Shown here: piece by piece, positions 46,962-55,261 of the stretch
Layout of the letters: every line of letters starts with the position of its first letter
Numbering within the stretch: the first letter of the stretch is position 1
Assembly (NCBI RefSeq): GCF_000832985.1
Contig: NZ_CP009920.1
Span: forward strand, 1,240,001 to 1,304,000
Direction of reading: 5' to 3'
Origin: Priestia megaterium NBRC 15308 = ATCC 14581
GTDB lineage: Bacteria; Bacillota; Bacilli; Bacillales; Bacillaceae_H
DNA length: 64,000 bases
Notes under the pieces: generated by a model
Seen by the model: only the letters and a program-made list of their open reading frames with translations
The model's database searches: none
What the model was told of the DNA's origin: nothing
Made by a program: the position numbers and the translations under genes

Positions 46962-47498
46962 CTACTTATTCGCCGTTTGAAAATCTGTAGATTCATCTTT
47001 TGTTTGAAGCTCTGCAGCTTCAAAAGAAATGGAATATCCGATGAATACACCATATAAAATATAAATACAGAGGGATGAAATAATCGTGTTAGCTGGAAGC
47101 TCTCCAATTGTTTTTAAGTTAGGAAAGAGCGGATTCAAAACAACGAATACAATTGCCCACCATAATAAGCCGTAAGCAAAACCTATCCAAATCGTTTTAA
47201 ACTTCTTTAATAGGACGTAGTATAACAACCCGACAACAATAGATAATACCCCTATAAGAAAAATACTGACGATAACACCTATTCCTTTGTCCTTCCAATC
47301 ACCTAATGCCCAAGGATCTAAAAGCATATTTGGATTGATAACACTAAAGCTGAACAGATAATTTAAATAGCCAATAAAGCTCCAGAAAATCCCTCCAAAA
47401 AAGGAAATAAAGATGGCTTTAAATAAAAAAGACATTTCCTGTTTATGCGTAGGGTGGTTATCCTGTTTTTTTTCATGCTGTTCTTTAGGTTCTGACAT
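46962..47498 (-). CDS. yqhR: YqhR family membrane protein
   Basis: A 178-residue protein with a charged N-terminal tail (SEPKEQHEKKQDNHPTHKQE) and four hydrophobic segments, with FISFFGGIFWSFIGYLNYLF and YGLLWWAIVFVVLNPLFPN being the clearest. It is recognised as YqhR by sequence and by position between aroQ and yqhQ. No function is known to me. The ATG at 47498 follows AGAGGTGAT at good spacing; the frame extends 13 codons upstream without a better site. Confidence 0.8.
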   Translation of the reverse strand: MSEPKEQHEKKQDNHPTHKQEMSFLFKAIFISFFGGIFWSFIGYLNYLFSFSVINPNMLLDPWALGDWKDKGIGVIVSIFLIGVLSIVVGLLYYVLLKKFKTIWIGFAYGLLWWAIVFVVLNPLFPNLKTIGELPANTIISSLCIYILYGVFIGYSISFEAAELQTKDESTDFQTANK

Positions 47499-47705
47499 AT
47501 TAATCACCTCTTGATGTAGTATGAACTTTTTTCTCATTTCCTACTGACTCATTTCTAAGTTTTTACGTTTATTACTCTTCCTATACGCAAGAAGGGAGCC
47601 TGATATCAAAGAGACATTTTAAAACTACTTCGCACAGAGTTTCATAAACAAATTTTATAAGTGAAAGGAAAAAAATTCATAACAAGGGTGTGGAGATGAA
47701 AAATA

Positions 47706-47789
47706 TTGGCTAAACTAGATAACATGCATCCGCCTAGAGGTTTATTTGATTTTGCTGTAGAATATAAAATACTAAGAAGTCTAGTCTAG
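47706..47789 (+). CDS. Possible 27-residue small ORF upstream of yqhQ
   Basis: A TTG-started frame of 28 codons, MAKLDNMHPP...FDFAVEYKILRSLV, sits behind GTGGAGATG at workable spacing and ends 22 bp before yqhQ. It could be a leader peptide or chance. Apart from this I see only an AT-rich divergent promoter region at 47499-47811. Confidence 0.22.
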   Translation: MAKLDNMHPPRGLFDFAVEYKILRSLV

Positions 47790-47811
47790 TTAAGTTAGGT
47801 TGGTGCCTGAA

Positions 47812-48768
47812 ATGTCTAAATTACAAAAACCTGCGTATGGTGGTCAAGCCGTTATAGAAGGCGTCATGTTCGGCGGCAAACGTATGATGGTGACGGCTAT
47901 TCGCCGCAAAGATCAATCTATTGATTATTTTCATTCAAAAAGAAAATCAAATTCCGTACTCACTGCTTTTAAAAAAATTCCTTTTTTACGAGGAATTGCT
48001 GCTATTGTTGAAGCCAGTGCAAACGGTACGCAGCACTTGAACTTTTCCTCTGAACGCTATGACGTGAATCCAGAAGATGATGCTCAAGTAGCAGAAGAAC
48101 AACAAAAAGAGAAAAAAGAATCAAAACTATCTTTAATATTTGGCGTTGCAACTATTGGTGTAATATCCTTTCTTTTCGGGAAAGTACTATTTACATTGAT
48201 TCCTGTGTTTTTAGCACAATTGACACGTCCTGTTTTCACTTCAAGTGTAGCTCAGGTTTTTATTGAAGGAGTATTTAAACTATTATTGCTCCTTGGCTAT
48301 ATTTATGTGATTTCACAAACGCCACTTATTAAACGGGTGTTTCAATATCATGGAGCAGAACACAAGGTCATTAATGCATATGAAAACAATGCTGAACTTA
48401 CGGTAGAAGCCGTGCAAGCACAATCTCGACTTCATTATCGCTGCGGAAGTAGCTTTATCCTCTTTACCGTAGTTGTAGGAATGTTTGTCTACCTACTCGT
48501 TCCAACGGATCCTCTTTGGTTACGAATTGTGGATCGCCTTGCATTAATCCCAGTTGTCCTTGGTTTATCATTTGAAGTGTTACAGTTAACCAATAAAGTT
48601 CGTCATGTCCCTCTTCTTCGCTTTTTAGGTTATCCCGGTTTATGGCTTCAGCTTTTAACAACCAAAGAACCAAAAGATGATCAAGTTGAAGTTGCGATTG
48701 CTTCATTTAAAGAACTTTTACGCGTTGAAAATGAACGTTCTTCTACCACTGACGAACAAGTTGTCTAA
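47812..48768 (+). CDS. yqhQ: DUF1385 membrane protein YqhQ
   Basis: Predicted integral membrane protein of 318 residues. The family signature is clear: YGGQAVIEGVMFGGKRM at the N-terminus, IKRVFQYHGAEHKVINAYE in the middle and HYRCGSSFILFTVVV. There are about four to five transmembrane helices between residues 105 and 260. The His/Glu/Cys cluster suggests metal binding, but the role is not known to me. The ATG at 47812 has only a weak upstream site (AGGTTGGTG); TTG and GTG starts three to four codons upstream are possible. Confidence 0.85.
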   Translation: MSKLQKPAYGGQAVIEGVMFGGKRMMVTAIRRKDQSIDYFHSKRKSNSVLTAFKKIPFLRGIAAIVEASANGTQHLNFSSERYDVNPEDDAQVAEEQQKEKKESKLSLIFGVATIGVISFLFGKVLFTLIPVFLAQLTRPVFTSSVAQVFIEGVFKLLLLLGYIYVISQTPLIKRVFQYHGAEHKVINAYENNAELTVEAVQAQSRLHYRCGSSFILFTVVVGMFVYLLVPTDPLWLRIVDRLALIPVVLGLSFEVLQLTNKVRHVPLLRFLGYPGLWLQLLTTKEPKDDQVEVAIASFKELLRVENERSSTTDEQVV

Positions 48769-48816
48769 TCCACACCGTTTTGCTTTCTTTTTTTACTATT
48801 TTAGGAGGTGAACAAA

Positions 48817-49215
48817 ATGAGACGTCCATTCGTGAAACCACTTGTATATGGTCTAATCGGGTTAGGAGTCATTGGCTTTGCATTTACGTTGATTACAGAT
48901 CCAGCTGTTTTATTACGTCAAGCAGGTTATATTTTTCTATTTATCATTTTGTTTTACTTAGTTTATCGGTTTATTCTCCGCCCTTCTCAGACAAAAGGTC
49001 AAGATAGAGGCTATGTGCGCGCAGTAAAACAATCAAAACTGCGTCAAAAAGAAAAAGAGCGAGGAAGCAACAAAGTTGATATGCATACGTACCGAAGCTC
49101 AAATAAGCGCCCGGTATCCAAATCAACGAAACCGCTAAAGAAAAAGAAAAACAACTCACACTTGACCGTCATCGAAGGTAAAAAAGGAAAAAAGAAAAAT
49201 AGAGCATTCTTTTAA
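48817..49215 (+). CDS. yqhP: YqhP (SA1362 family) membrane protein
   Basis: A 132-residue protein with two N-terminal transmembrane helices (LVYGLIGLGVIGFAFTLI and GYIFLFIILFYLVYRFIL) and a strongly basic, Lys/Ser-rich cytoplasmic tail. It matches the YqhP/SA1362 family by layout and by position next to yqhQ. The ATG at 48817 is behind an ideal TTAGGAGGTG; a GTG three codons upstream overlaps that site. It ends at a strong terminator. No function is known to me. Confidence 0.8.
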   Translation: MRRPFVKPLVYGLIGLGVIGFAFTLITDPAVLLRQAGYIFLFIILFYLVYRFILRPSQTKGQDRGYVRAVKQSKLRQKEKERGSNKVDMHTYRSSNKRPVSKSTKPLKKKKNNSHLTVIEGKKGKKKNRAFF

Positions 49216-49247
49216 AAAAACAAGGAGAAAAGCCTCCTTGTTTTTTT
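49214..49247. terminator. Bidirectional terminator between yqhP and yqhO
   Basis: AAAAAAACAAGGAG and CTCCTTGTTTTTTT arms with a short loop lie between convergent genes, overlapping the ends of both. Confidence 0.85.
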
Positions 49248-50127
49248 AATAGCACCATTTTTTCAAAAATGCCCTTGTACGCTTTTTTCCAAACGCAATC
49301 AGCTCTTCCTTCCGTTCTTCTGTGAGGGTAAATTCTGTCGCAAAAACTTGATTAACAGGTAAAAAGATAATATTTTTTTCGTGACGTTTTGAAATATGTC
49401 TTGCATCGTGCGCATCTTTCATCGTCTCAAAAAGCGCGCTGAATAAACCAACGGCATTTTTAATTTTATTCCGTTCCCTTTCTTCGTCCTTCGGGCTCAG
49501 CTTCACACCAATTACCGGTCGCTTCTTAAGACTTTTATCATCATCAAACAGAAAAATTGGAAAGTTGCTTAACACGCCCCCGTCGACTATTAAACTGCTT
49601 GGGGTAGATTTTAATTTAACCGGCTCAAAAAAATATGGAATGCTGCAGCTCATTCGAACGGCTCTTGCTACAGAAAAGCGATTCGGGTCGATTTGATATT
49701 TAGGCAAATCATCCGGAAGAACAAGCATCGTACTGTTGGTCAAATCTGACGCAATAATACGTAGCGACTGATCAGGCAAATCAGCAAATGTACGAATTCC
49801 TCTGCTCCGCAATTTCTCAGCAATCCACTTTTCAAGCCTTTCTCCTTTATACAATCCCATTTTCCAATATAAAAACAGCCACTTTGTCAAGCTTGATGGT
49901 AAAAAAGACATTCTTTGATCTAAAAAAGACGATAACTCAATTTCATTCATCATTTCAACAATTTCTTCACTTGTATAACCGGCTGCTACAAATGCACAAA
50001 TAATGGAACCCGCACTCGTTCCGGCTAACCGCCGAAAGATCAAGCCTTTTTCTTCTAGAGCTTGTAACGCGCCAATCAGTGCAAGCCCTTTAATACCGCC
50101 ACCTGAAAACACTCCGTCGACGTACAC
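49246..50127 (-). CDS. yqhO: Patatin-like phospholipase family protein YqhO
   Basis: Predicted cytoplasmic lipid acyl hydrolase of the patatin/RssA family. The oxyanion motif GGGIKG (residues 9-14), the nucleophile elbow GTSAG and the catalytic Asp in VDGGVLSNFP form the complete Ser-Asp dyad. It has 293 residues and no signal peptide. It is single and convergent with yqhP. The substrate is not known; phospholipids or acyl esters are plausible. Confidence 0.88.
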   Translation of the reverse strand: MYVDGVFSGGGIKGLALIGALQALEEKGLIFRRLAGTSAGSIICAFVAAGYTSEEIVEMMNEIELSSFLDQRMSFLPSSLTKWLFLYWKMGLYKGERLEKWIAEKLRSRGIRTFADLPDQSLRIIASDLTNSTMLVLPDDLPKYQIDPNRFSVARAVRMSCSIPYFFEPVKLKSTPSSLIVDGGVLSNFPIFLFDDDKSLKKRPVIGVKLSPKDEERERNKIKNAVGLFSALFETMKDAHDARHISKRHEKNIIFLPVNQVFATEFTLTEERKEELIAFGKKRTRAFLKKWCY

Positions 50128-50195
50128 AGCCTCTCCTCCAAACTACCCACTCTACATTTGTAGTCGACTCAGCAACAAGTTATGATAAAAAGAAA

Positions 50196-50229
50196 AAAAG
50201 CAGTGACGCTATTGGCCGCTGCTTTTTTC
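50196..50229 (-). terminator. Terminator of mntR
   Basis: The minus strand AAAAAAGCAGCGG, a loop and CACTGCTTTTTTT form an imperfect hairpin with a T run directly behind mntR. Confidence 0.75.
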
Positions 50230-50661
50230 TTATAATTTCTGCTCTTCTTCATTTTGTTTTTGTACATTGCGAAGATCTTGAATACGGTTATGATTTTCTT
50301 CAAAGTATTGAACCAAATCTCCAATTCGATCAATGGAATTCCAGCTTAAATGATGTTCAATTCCTTCTACGTCATCATAAATATTTTTCTCATCTACGCC
50401 AATGATGCGCAGCAGCTGCTCTAAAAGCTCGTGGCGATAAACAAGACGTTTTCCAATCTTCTGCCCCTTAGCTGTTAAAACAAGGCCTCGATATTTTTCA
50501 TAAATTAAGTACTCATCTTTGTCTAGCTTTTGAACCATCTTCGTTACAGATGAGGGGTGAACCGCCAATGCATCAGCAATATCAGACACTCGAGCGTATC
50601 CTTTATCTTCAATTAGCATATATATTTGTTCAATATAATCTTCCATACTCGGTGTAGGCAT
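50230..50661 (-). CDS. mntR: Manganese-responsive regulator MntR
   Basis: DtxR-family regulator that, with Mn2+ bound, represses Mn importers and activates exporters. All metal ligands known from the B. subtilis protein are conserved at identical positions: Asp8, Glu11, His77, Glu99, Glu102 and His103. The N-terminal winged helix includes [23 protein letters not shown]. The 143-residue length is normal. The start [14 protein letters not shown] is unambiguous. It stands alone. Confidence 0.97.
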   Translation of the reverse strand: MPTPSMEDYIEQIYMLIEDKGYARVSDIADALAVHPSSVTKMVQKLDKDEYLIYEKYRGLVLTAKGQKIGKRLVYRHELLEQLLRIIGVDEKNIYDDVEGIEHHLSWNSIDRIGDLVQYFEENHNRIQDLRNVQKQNEEEQKL

Positions 50662-50895
50662 GAAATCTCCCCCAATTAATATTATGTATTGCTAATAATA
50701 AGTCATAAATGTCTGTTTCTTATAGTGATATCGTGTTCATGTTTGATAATCTATGTGAAAAAAACGTGTAAATAAAGCGATGTCATAAGATAAAACTGGA
50801 TAAAAGACATTCAATTAAAATCATACTACAATGCTTATTCAAATACAAGGACCGTTCGATCCCGCTTCTTATTTATGCCCCATTTTTATACATAA

Positions 50896-50925
50896 TAAAA
50901 GCTGACTCGTTTGAGTCAGCTTTTA
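50896..50925 (-). terminator. Terminator of nrdJ
   Basis: AAAAGCTGACTC and GAGTCAGCTTTT form a perfect hairpin with a loop of a few bases, 20 bp after nrdJ. Confidence 0.85.
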
Positions 50926-50945
50926 CTAGTCAATCATGTTCAAAA

Positions 50946-52715
50946 TTAAAGGCCGCATTTCAGCTGTGCACCACAGTTTGTACATGTGTTGCATCCGCCC
51001 ATTTCTTCTACCGTTCCTTGACGGCAAACCGGACACGTATTACCTACTTCAGAACCGATTGTTACATCAGTTGAACGAATTTCATTAATTGTATCAACTA
51101 ACACAACGTGCGGTTTCGTTTCTTCTTTTGGCGCTTCAATTTCTTCATCAAACGTATTTTCTTCTGCTTTTAGCGTTAAGACTTGTGCATCACGGCTGCC
51201 GTCTACATACACCGTACCGCCTTTTGCTCCGCCTTTATACAGACGCTCGTACACTTTTTGAACTTGCTCTACTGTGTAACCGCGAGGAGCGTTTACTGTT
51301 TTACTAATTGAACTGTCAATCCAGCGCTGAATCACACATTGCACATCCGCGTGAGCTTGTGGGGCAAGTTCCATAGCTGAAATGAACCATTCAGGAAGGT
51401 TGTTTGGATCTGCTTCTGGATGCTGATCTAAATACTCTTGAACGATATCAGCTTTTACTTCAATAAATTTACCTAAACGGCCGCTTCGGAAGTATGAGAA
51501 TGAGAAATAAGGTTCAAGACCCGTTGATACTCCAACCATTGTTCCAGTACTGCCTGTTGGCGCTACTGTTAATAAATGAGAGTTTCGGATACCGTTCTCT
51601 TTAATGTTTTCACGAATATCTTCAGGCATTTTTTTCATGAAGCCTGTATTTGTGAATGCTTCACGTAAAGAAGCCGTTTCAGCATCTGTTTCGCCCACTA
51701 AGAACGGGAAGCTTCCTTTTTCTTTTCCAAGCTCTACAGACGCGCGGTAAGCCGTCGTTGCAATTGTTTCAAACACTTTATCTACTAACTCATTGCCTTT
51801 GTCAGAGCCGTACTCTGTTTCACAATAAATAAGAAGATCGTGAAGACCCATTACACCAAGGCCAACGCGGCGTTCGCCAAGCGCTTGCTTTTGGTTTTCT
51901 TCTAAGAAATAAGGAGTTGCATCAATAACGTTATCTTGCATTCTAACGCCTGTTTCAACCGTTTGACGTAACTTTTCAAAGTTAACAGTTTTCGTTTCTT
52001 TATCTGCCATTTGCGCTAGGTTAACAGCAGCTAAGTTGCAGACAGAGAATGGTGCAAGTGGTTGTTCACCACATGGATTTGTTGCAACAACGTGCTGACC
52101 ATATGCTTGAGCATTTGTCATATCATTAGCATTGTCAAAGAAGAAAATGCCTGGTTCAGCTGAGTACGTTGCACAAATATTAATTAAGTTCCATAGCTCT
52201 TTTGCACGGATAGTACGATACGTACGAACTTTGTTTCCTTGTTTTGCCCATTCGCGCACATCGCCTACTTCGTGCCAGTTTTCATTGTAGTTAGCCATTT
52301 CTTCTTTTGAATAGCTTTCTACGTCTGGGAAGCGAAGTTCGTATTCTCCGTCGTTTTCAACAGCATCCATAAAATCTTTTGTTAAGCATACAGAAATGTT
52401 TGCTCCTGTTAAAAACTCTGAGTTATGAACGCTGTACGTTCCGCCTGTTTGCAGCTTTTCTTCTGCATCTTTGATGATTTTTTCACTGAACCCACCAAGA
52501 CCAGGAATTTGTTTATAGTTAATGATTCCTTGGTACATCGCTTCTTCAGACTCTGTTAGCGGCGTGAACTTCAATTTATCTTGCGCATGTTTTTTAATCA
52601 TTTCGTCATTTGTGTTTTCAATTAAGAAACGTAAAATGCGAGGGTTTTGCATTTTAGAAATAATAAATTCTACAATGTCAGGATGCCAGTCGGCAAGCAT
52701 GATCATTTGGGCCCC
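50946..52715 (-). CDS. nrdJ: B12-dependent ribonucleotide reductase, exon 2 (C-terminal 589 residues)
   Basis: Second exon of the class II, adenosylcobalamin-dependent ribonucleotide reductase, which reduces ribonucleotides without oxygen. It begins at GGG of GAQMIMLADWHPDIVEF. NPCGEQPLAPFSVCNLAAVNLAQ carries the active-site Cys and Glu region, VAPTGSTGTMVGVSTGLEPYF is the phosphate loop, and the C-terminal GNTCPVCRQG...GGCNTCTNCGAQLKCG Cys cluster is typical of the B12-dependent Bacillus-type enzyme. Read on its own, the frame runs back 12 codons into the intron and could be called from an artificial start (MTVPFLTKSNKLGAQ). With exon 1 it makes 852 residues. Confidence 0.92.
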   Translation of the reverse strand, partial: GAQMIMLADWHPDIVEFIISKMQNPRILRFLIENTNDEMIKKHAQDKLKFTPLTESEEAMYQGIINYKQIPGLGGFSEKIIKDAEEKLQTGGTYSVHNSEFLTGANISVCLTKDFMDAVENDGEYELRFPDVESYSKEEMANYNENWHEVGDVREWAKQGNKVRTYRTIRAKELWNLINICATYSAEPGIFFFDNANDMTNAQAYGQHVVATNPCGEQPLAPFSVCNLAAVNLAQMADKETKTVNFEKLRQTVETGVRMQDNVIDATPYFLEENQKQALGERRVGLGVMGLHDLLIYCETEYGSDKGNELVDKVFETIATTAYRASVELGKEKGSFPFLVGETDAETASLREAFTNTGFMKKMPEDIRENIKENGIRNSHLLTVAPTGSTGTMVGVSTGLEPYFSFSYFRSGRLGKFIEVKADIVQEYLDQHPEADPNNLPEWFISAMELAPQAHADVQCVIQRWIDSSISKTVNAPRGYTVEQVQKVYERLYKGGAKGGTVYVDGSRDAQVLTLKAEENTFDEEIEAPKEETKPHVVLVDTINEIRSTDVTIGSEVGNTCPVCRQGTVEEMGGCNTCTNCGAQLKCGL

Positions 52716-53096
52716 CAATTTGTTACTCTTCGTTAAGAAGGGTACGGTCATTTCTGCCGTACTCTTACACTTTCATGTAAGATCAGACTATATCATCAAA
52801 GAAGAAAATTCCTTTGTCTCGTGCCCCATAGCGACGTTGCCGTTTGCTATGGTTTACTCCTTCCTTTGCTTCCATCATAACATCTACTTTATTCACTAAA
52901 GTTTTATTACATTAGAACTTTTAGGAAGTTTCAATAGTCGTTGAACCTTTATCTTCGTTTCCAAAGACACTTGGCTGCTGATTGCCCAATCTTTCCTCTT
53001 TTCTAACCATCACGCTCATCGTTGCCGATCACGTTGTGGTGAAGAAAGCTCTAAGGGTGTTCCAGCAATTCACGAGATTACGTCGCCGGTTTGTTA
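52716..53096 (-). ncRNA. Group I self-splicing intron in nrdJ
   Basis: A 381-nt insertion between the two nrdJ exons on the minus strand. The core elements appear in order: P AATTGCTGGAACACCC (53055-53070), Q AATCAGCAGCCAAG (52970-52983), R GTTCAACGACTA (52935-52946) and S GATATAGTC (52786-52794). GACTA of R pairs with TAGTC of S for P7. In P1, exon ACGTCGT pairs with intron GCGACGT over seven positions, ending in the U-G pair at the 5' splice site. The intron ends in G at 52716. Extra hairpins CCATAGC/GCTATGG and GTACGG/CCGTAC fit subgroup IA. There is no homing endonuclease frame; the first intron codon is TAA. Confidence 0.93.
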
Positions 53097-53885
53097 ACGA
53101 CGTGACCCACCTTGCTCAACAAGATGCGTCAGTTTAGCAATATCATCTAACCATGAAACCGAACCAGATGATTTGCCGTTTACACCGCGAGCCAGCGTGT
53201 TGCGGGGGCGAAGAGTTGAACCATTCGTTCCAACACCGCCTCCACGGCTCATGATTTCCATTACTTGTTTGCGGTGTTCTGAAATACCTTCACGTGAATC
53301 TTTTACATAAGGCATTACATAACAGTTGAAGTACGTTACGTCCGTATCAGCACCTGCACCGTAAAGAACGCGGCCAGCTGGTACAAAGTTTAGCTGAACA
53401 AGCTCTTGATAGAACTTTTCAAACCACTCTTTGCGCTTTTCTTCTGTTTTTTCCACAGAAGCTAAACCTGTTGCATTACGTTTTGCAATTTGCTCGTAGA
53501 AGACTTCTAGAGGTTTTTCAATGACATCTAAAGAACGAGTGATTAATCCGTTTTCTGCTTCTTCAGGCGATAAAGCTCCTCTAAACTCATCTTCTACCTT
53601 GACAACAGCGGTTTTTTGCTCAAAATTAATGCTTTCCACATAGCCAAGTCCTCGTGCTGGAAATTTTGGATCTTCCTTTACAGTTAGAACAACAAAATCT
53701 CCTTCTGATAACGTTAATTTTCCCGTATCTTTAAACGCATAGCGGTCTAACATTACCAATCTTGAAACACCTTTATGAGTCAACTTCATATCCGGTGTAA
53801 TCGGATGTACTTGCGGAAAGCGTTCAATATCTGAATTGAGCTTTTCAACATTCATATTCACTTTTTGATTTAACAAAACAGTCAT
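53097..53885 (-). CDS. nrdJ: B12-dependent ribonucleotide reductase, exon 1 (N-terminal 263 residues)
   Basis: First exon of nrdJ, from the ATG at 53885 (MTVLLNQKVNMNVEKLN) to the second Arg of GGSRR. The ATG is eight bases behind AAGGAG; a GTG two codons upstream is too close. It holds the N-terminal domain and the start of the catalytic barrel: LNFVPAGRVLYGAG, the substrate-site segment DVTYFNCYVMPY with a redox-active Cys, and GGGVGTNGSTLRPR. Without splicing, translation would end at a TAA directly after the splice site, giving a useless 263-residue fragment. Two candidate NrdR boxes lie about 110-160 bp upstream. Confidence 0.92.
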
Positions 53886-53925
53886 TCTCACAACTCCTTA
53901 CCTATCGAACATCTATAAATTTATT

Positions 53926-53960
53926 AACTCTATTTCCTTTTAAAGGAAATAGAGTTTTTC
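53926..53960. other. Perfect 15-bp inverted repeat in the nrdJ leader
   Basis: AACTCTATTTCCTTT and AAAGGAAATAGAGTT are exact complements with one base between them, followed by TTTTT on the plus strand only. It lies about 40 bp upstream of the nrdJ start. As a terminator it would act on plus-strand (antisense) transcripts; in nrdJ mRNA it would be a leader hairpin. Confidence 0.6.
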
Positions 53961-53997
53961 AATCAACTATCAATAACTTACCACACGGCTTGGACGA

Positions 53998-54045
53998 ATT
54001 CAATATATAGTATTTGGCACTTCTCTAAACATCTACATATAGAAG
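53998..54045. promoter_or_regulatory. Pair of candidate NrdR boxes upstream of nrdJ
   Basis: On the plus strand the cores CAATATATAG (54001-54010, exact match to CWATATATWG) and CTACATATAG (54033-54042, one mismatch) start 32 bp apart, the three-helical-turn spacing known for NrdR box pairs. A TTGACA (-35-like) on the minus strand lies at 54048-54053, so the boxes cover the likely promoter. The -10 is not clear. Confidence 0.65.
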
Positions 54046-54142
54046 GGTGTCAAGTGAAATATTTTTTTTTTTGTAAAAAAAGTGTTTGACTTTTCTTCCC
54101 TATGTATTCTATTAGCCAAGCATTGTTTCTAAAAATTCCAAT

Positions 54143-54176
54143 AAAAAGTGCAACTTATAAGAAGTTGCACTTTTAT
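54143..54176 (-). terminator. Terminator of lipM
   Basis: AAAAGTGCAACTT and AAGTTGCACTTTT arms with a short loop and T run, just behind lipM. Confidence 0.88.
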
Positions 54177-54197
54177 CTATTTCCCATGGGCATCCGT

Positions 54198-55031
54198 TTA
54201 GCGCTTAAAGTTCCATTCATCCGATCCGTACTTTGTACGCGCTAGTTCTTCTACATATGCTTCCTCTTCTTCAGACAGTGTATACGGTTCTAAATCGATA
54301 TCAAGAGCAGAAGCAAACCCTTTATAAAACGCTTCTTTTGCTTCTTCAATAGAGATTTTGCGGCCCGCAATTGCATTAATGGCTACCGCTTTAGAACGAA
54401 ATGCGCGCTGCATTCTTTCTTTCACGCGATCATTTGGATAATTAAACACGCTGAATAATTTATCTTCGTCAATCTCTAACAGAATAGAGCCGTGCTGTAG
54501 AATAACTCCTTTTTGTCTAGTTTGGGCACTTCCAGCAATCTTGCGGCCCTCTACAACTAGTTCATACCAAGAAGGAGCATCAAAGCACACGGACGAACGA
54601 GGGTTTTTTAAGCTATTTTTTTCTTCTTCTGAACGAGGAATAGCAAAATAAGCCTCGAGCCCTAACGAACGAAATCCTTCCAGTAAACCTTCAGAGATTA
54701 CGCGATATGCTTCTGTAACTGTCTTGGGCATGTTAGGATACTCTTCAGATACAATTACGCTGTAAGTAAGCTCTTCATCGTGAAGCACGCCCCTGCCGCC
54801 CGTTGGACGTCTTACAAAGCCTAATCCTAATTCTTTTACTTTATCAAAGTTAATTTCTTTTTCAGCTTTTTGAAAATAACCGATTGACAGCGTTGGAGGG
54901 TTCCATCCATAAAAACGAATCGTAGGTGGAATTTCTCCTTTACTATGCCATTCTAATAACGCTTCATCTAACGCCATATTGTAATAAGGCGAACGGTTGT
55001 TGGAATCAATAAATCTCCACTTTGCTTTCAT
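54198..55031 (-). CDS. lipM: Octanoyl-ACP:GcvH octanoyltransferase LipM
   Basis: Starts lipoate synthesis by moving octanoate from acyl carrier protein to GcvH; the lipoyl group is later passed to the 2-oxoacid dehydrogenases. The BPL/LplA fold shows [19 protein letters not shown], the probable nucleophile Cys149 in [15 protein letters not shown], and [21 protein letters not shown] with the conserved Lys. It has 277 residues. Synteny with yqhM supports LipM rather than a lipoate ligase. It serves the Bkd complex and the glycine cleavage system encoded in this window. Confidence 0.9.
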   Translation of the reverse strand: MKAKWRFIDSNNRSPYYNMALDEALLEWHSKGEIPPTIRFYGWNPPTLSIGYFQKAEKEINFDKVKELGLGFVRRPTGGRGVLHDEELTYSVIVSEEYPNMPKTVTEAYRVISEGLLEGFRSLGLEAYFAIPRSEEEKNSLKNPRSSVCFDAPSWYELVVEGRKIAGSAQTRQKGVILQHGSILLEIDEDKLFSVFNYPNDRVKERMQRAFRSKAVAINAIAGRKISIEEAKEAFYKGFASALDIDLEPYTLSEEEEAYVEELARTKYGSDEWNFKR

Positions 55032-55261
55032 CTACCTCATCCTCAGCTATATGTAATATAAAAAATAAATCCGTTTTTTAGTCTACCAAAAGATTGAGCT
55101 AAGGAAAAGCAAAGAGCAACATAAAACTGTGAATTCAAATGTGGTAGTTTTTTCATTTTCGGGAAGAAATCCGCTAGATTCAAGGCAAAATCGCTTTACT
55201 TCTAATTTCATTCACTTATATAATAAGAGTATGGATTTTGTCGAAGAAAGGAAGAATCAGC

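Noticed and set aside
52522-52899. Plus-strand open frame of 125 codons across the nrdJ exon 2/intron border as a possible intron-encoded endonuclease
   Set aside because: It is antisense to nrdJ and the intron, has no LAGLIDADG, GIY-YIG or HNH motif, and its composition follows the opposite strand's gene.
52716-53096. Intein or simple frameshift pseudogene as explanation for split nrdJ
   Set aside because: The insert has a stop codon at once and no intein splice motifs, while P/Q/R/S and P1/P7 pairings are present; splicing restores the frame exactly.
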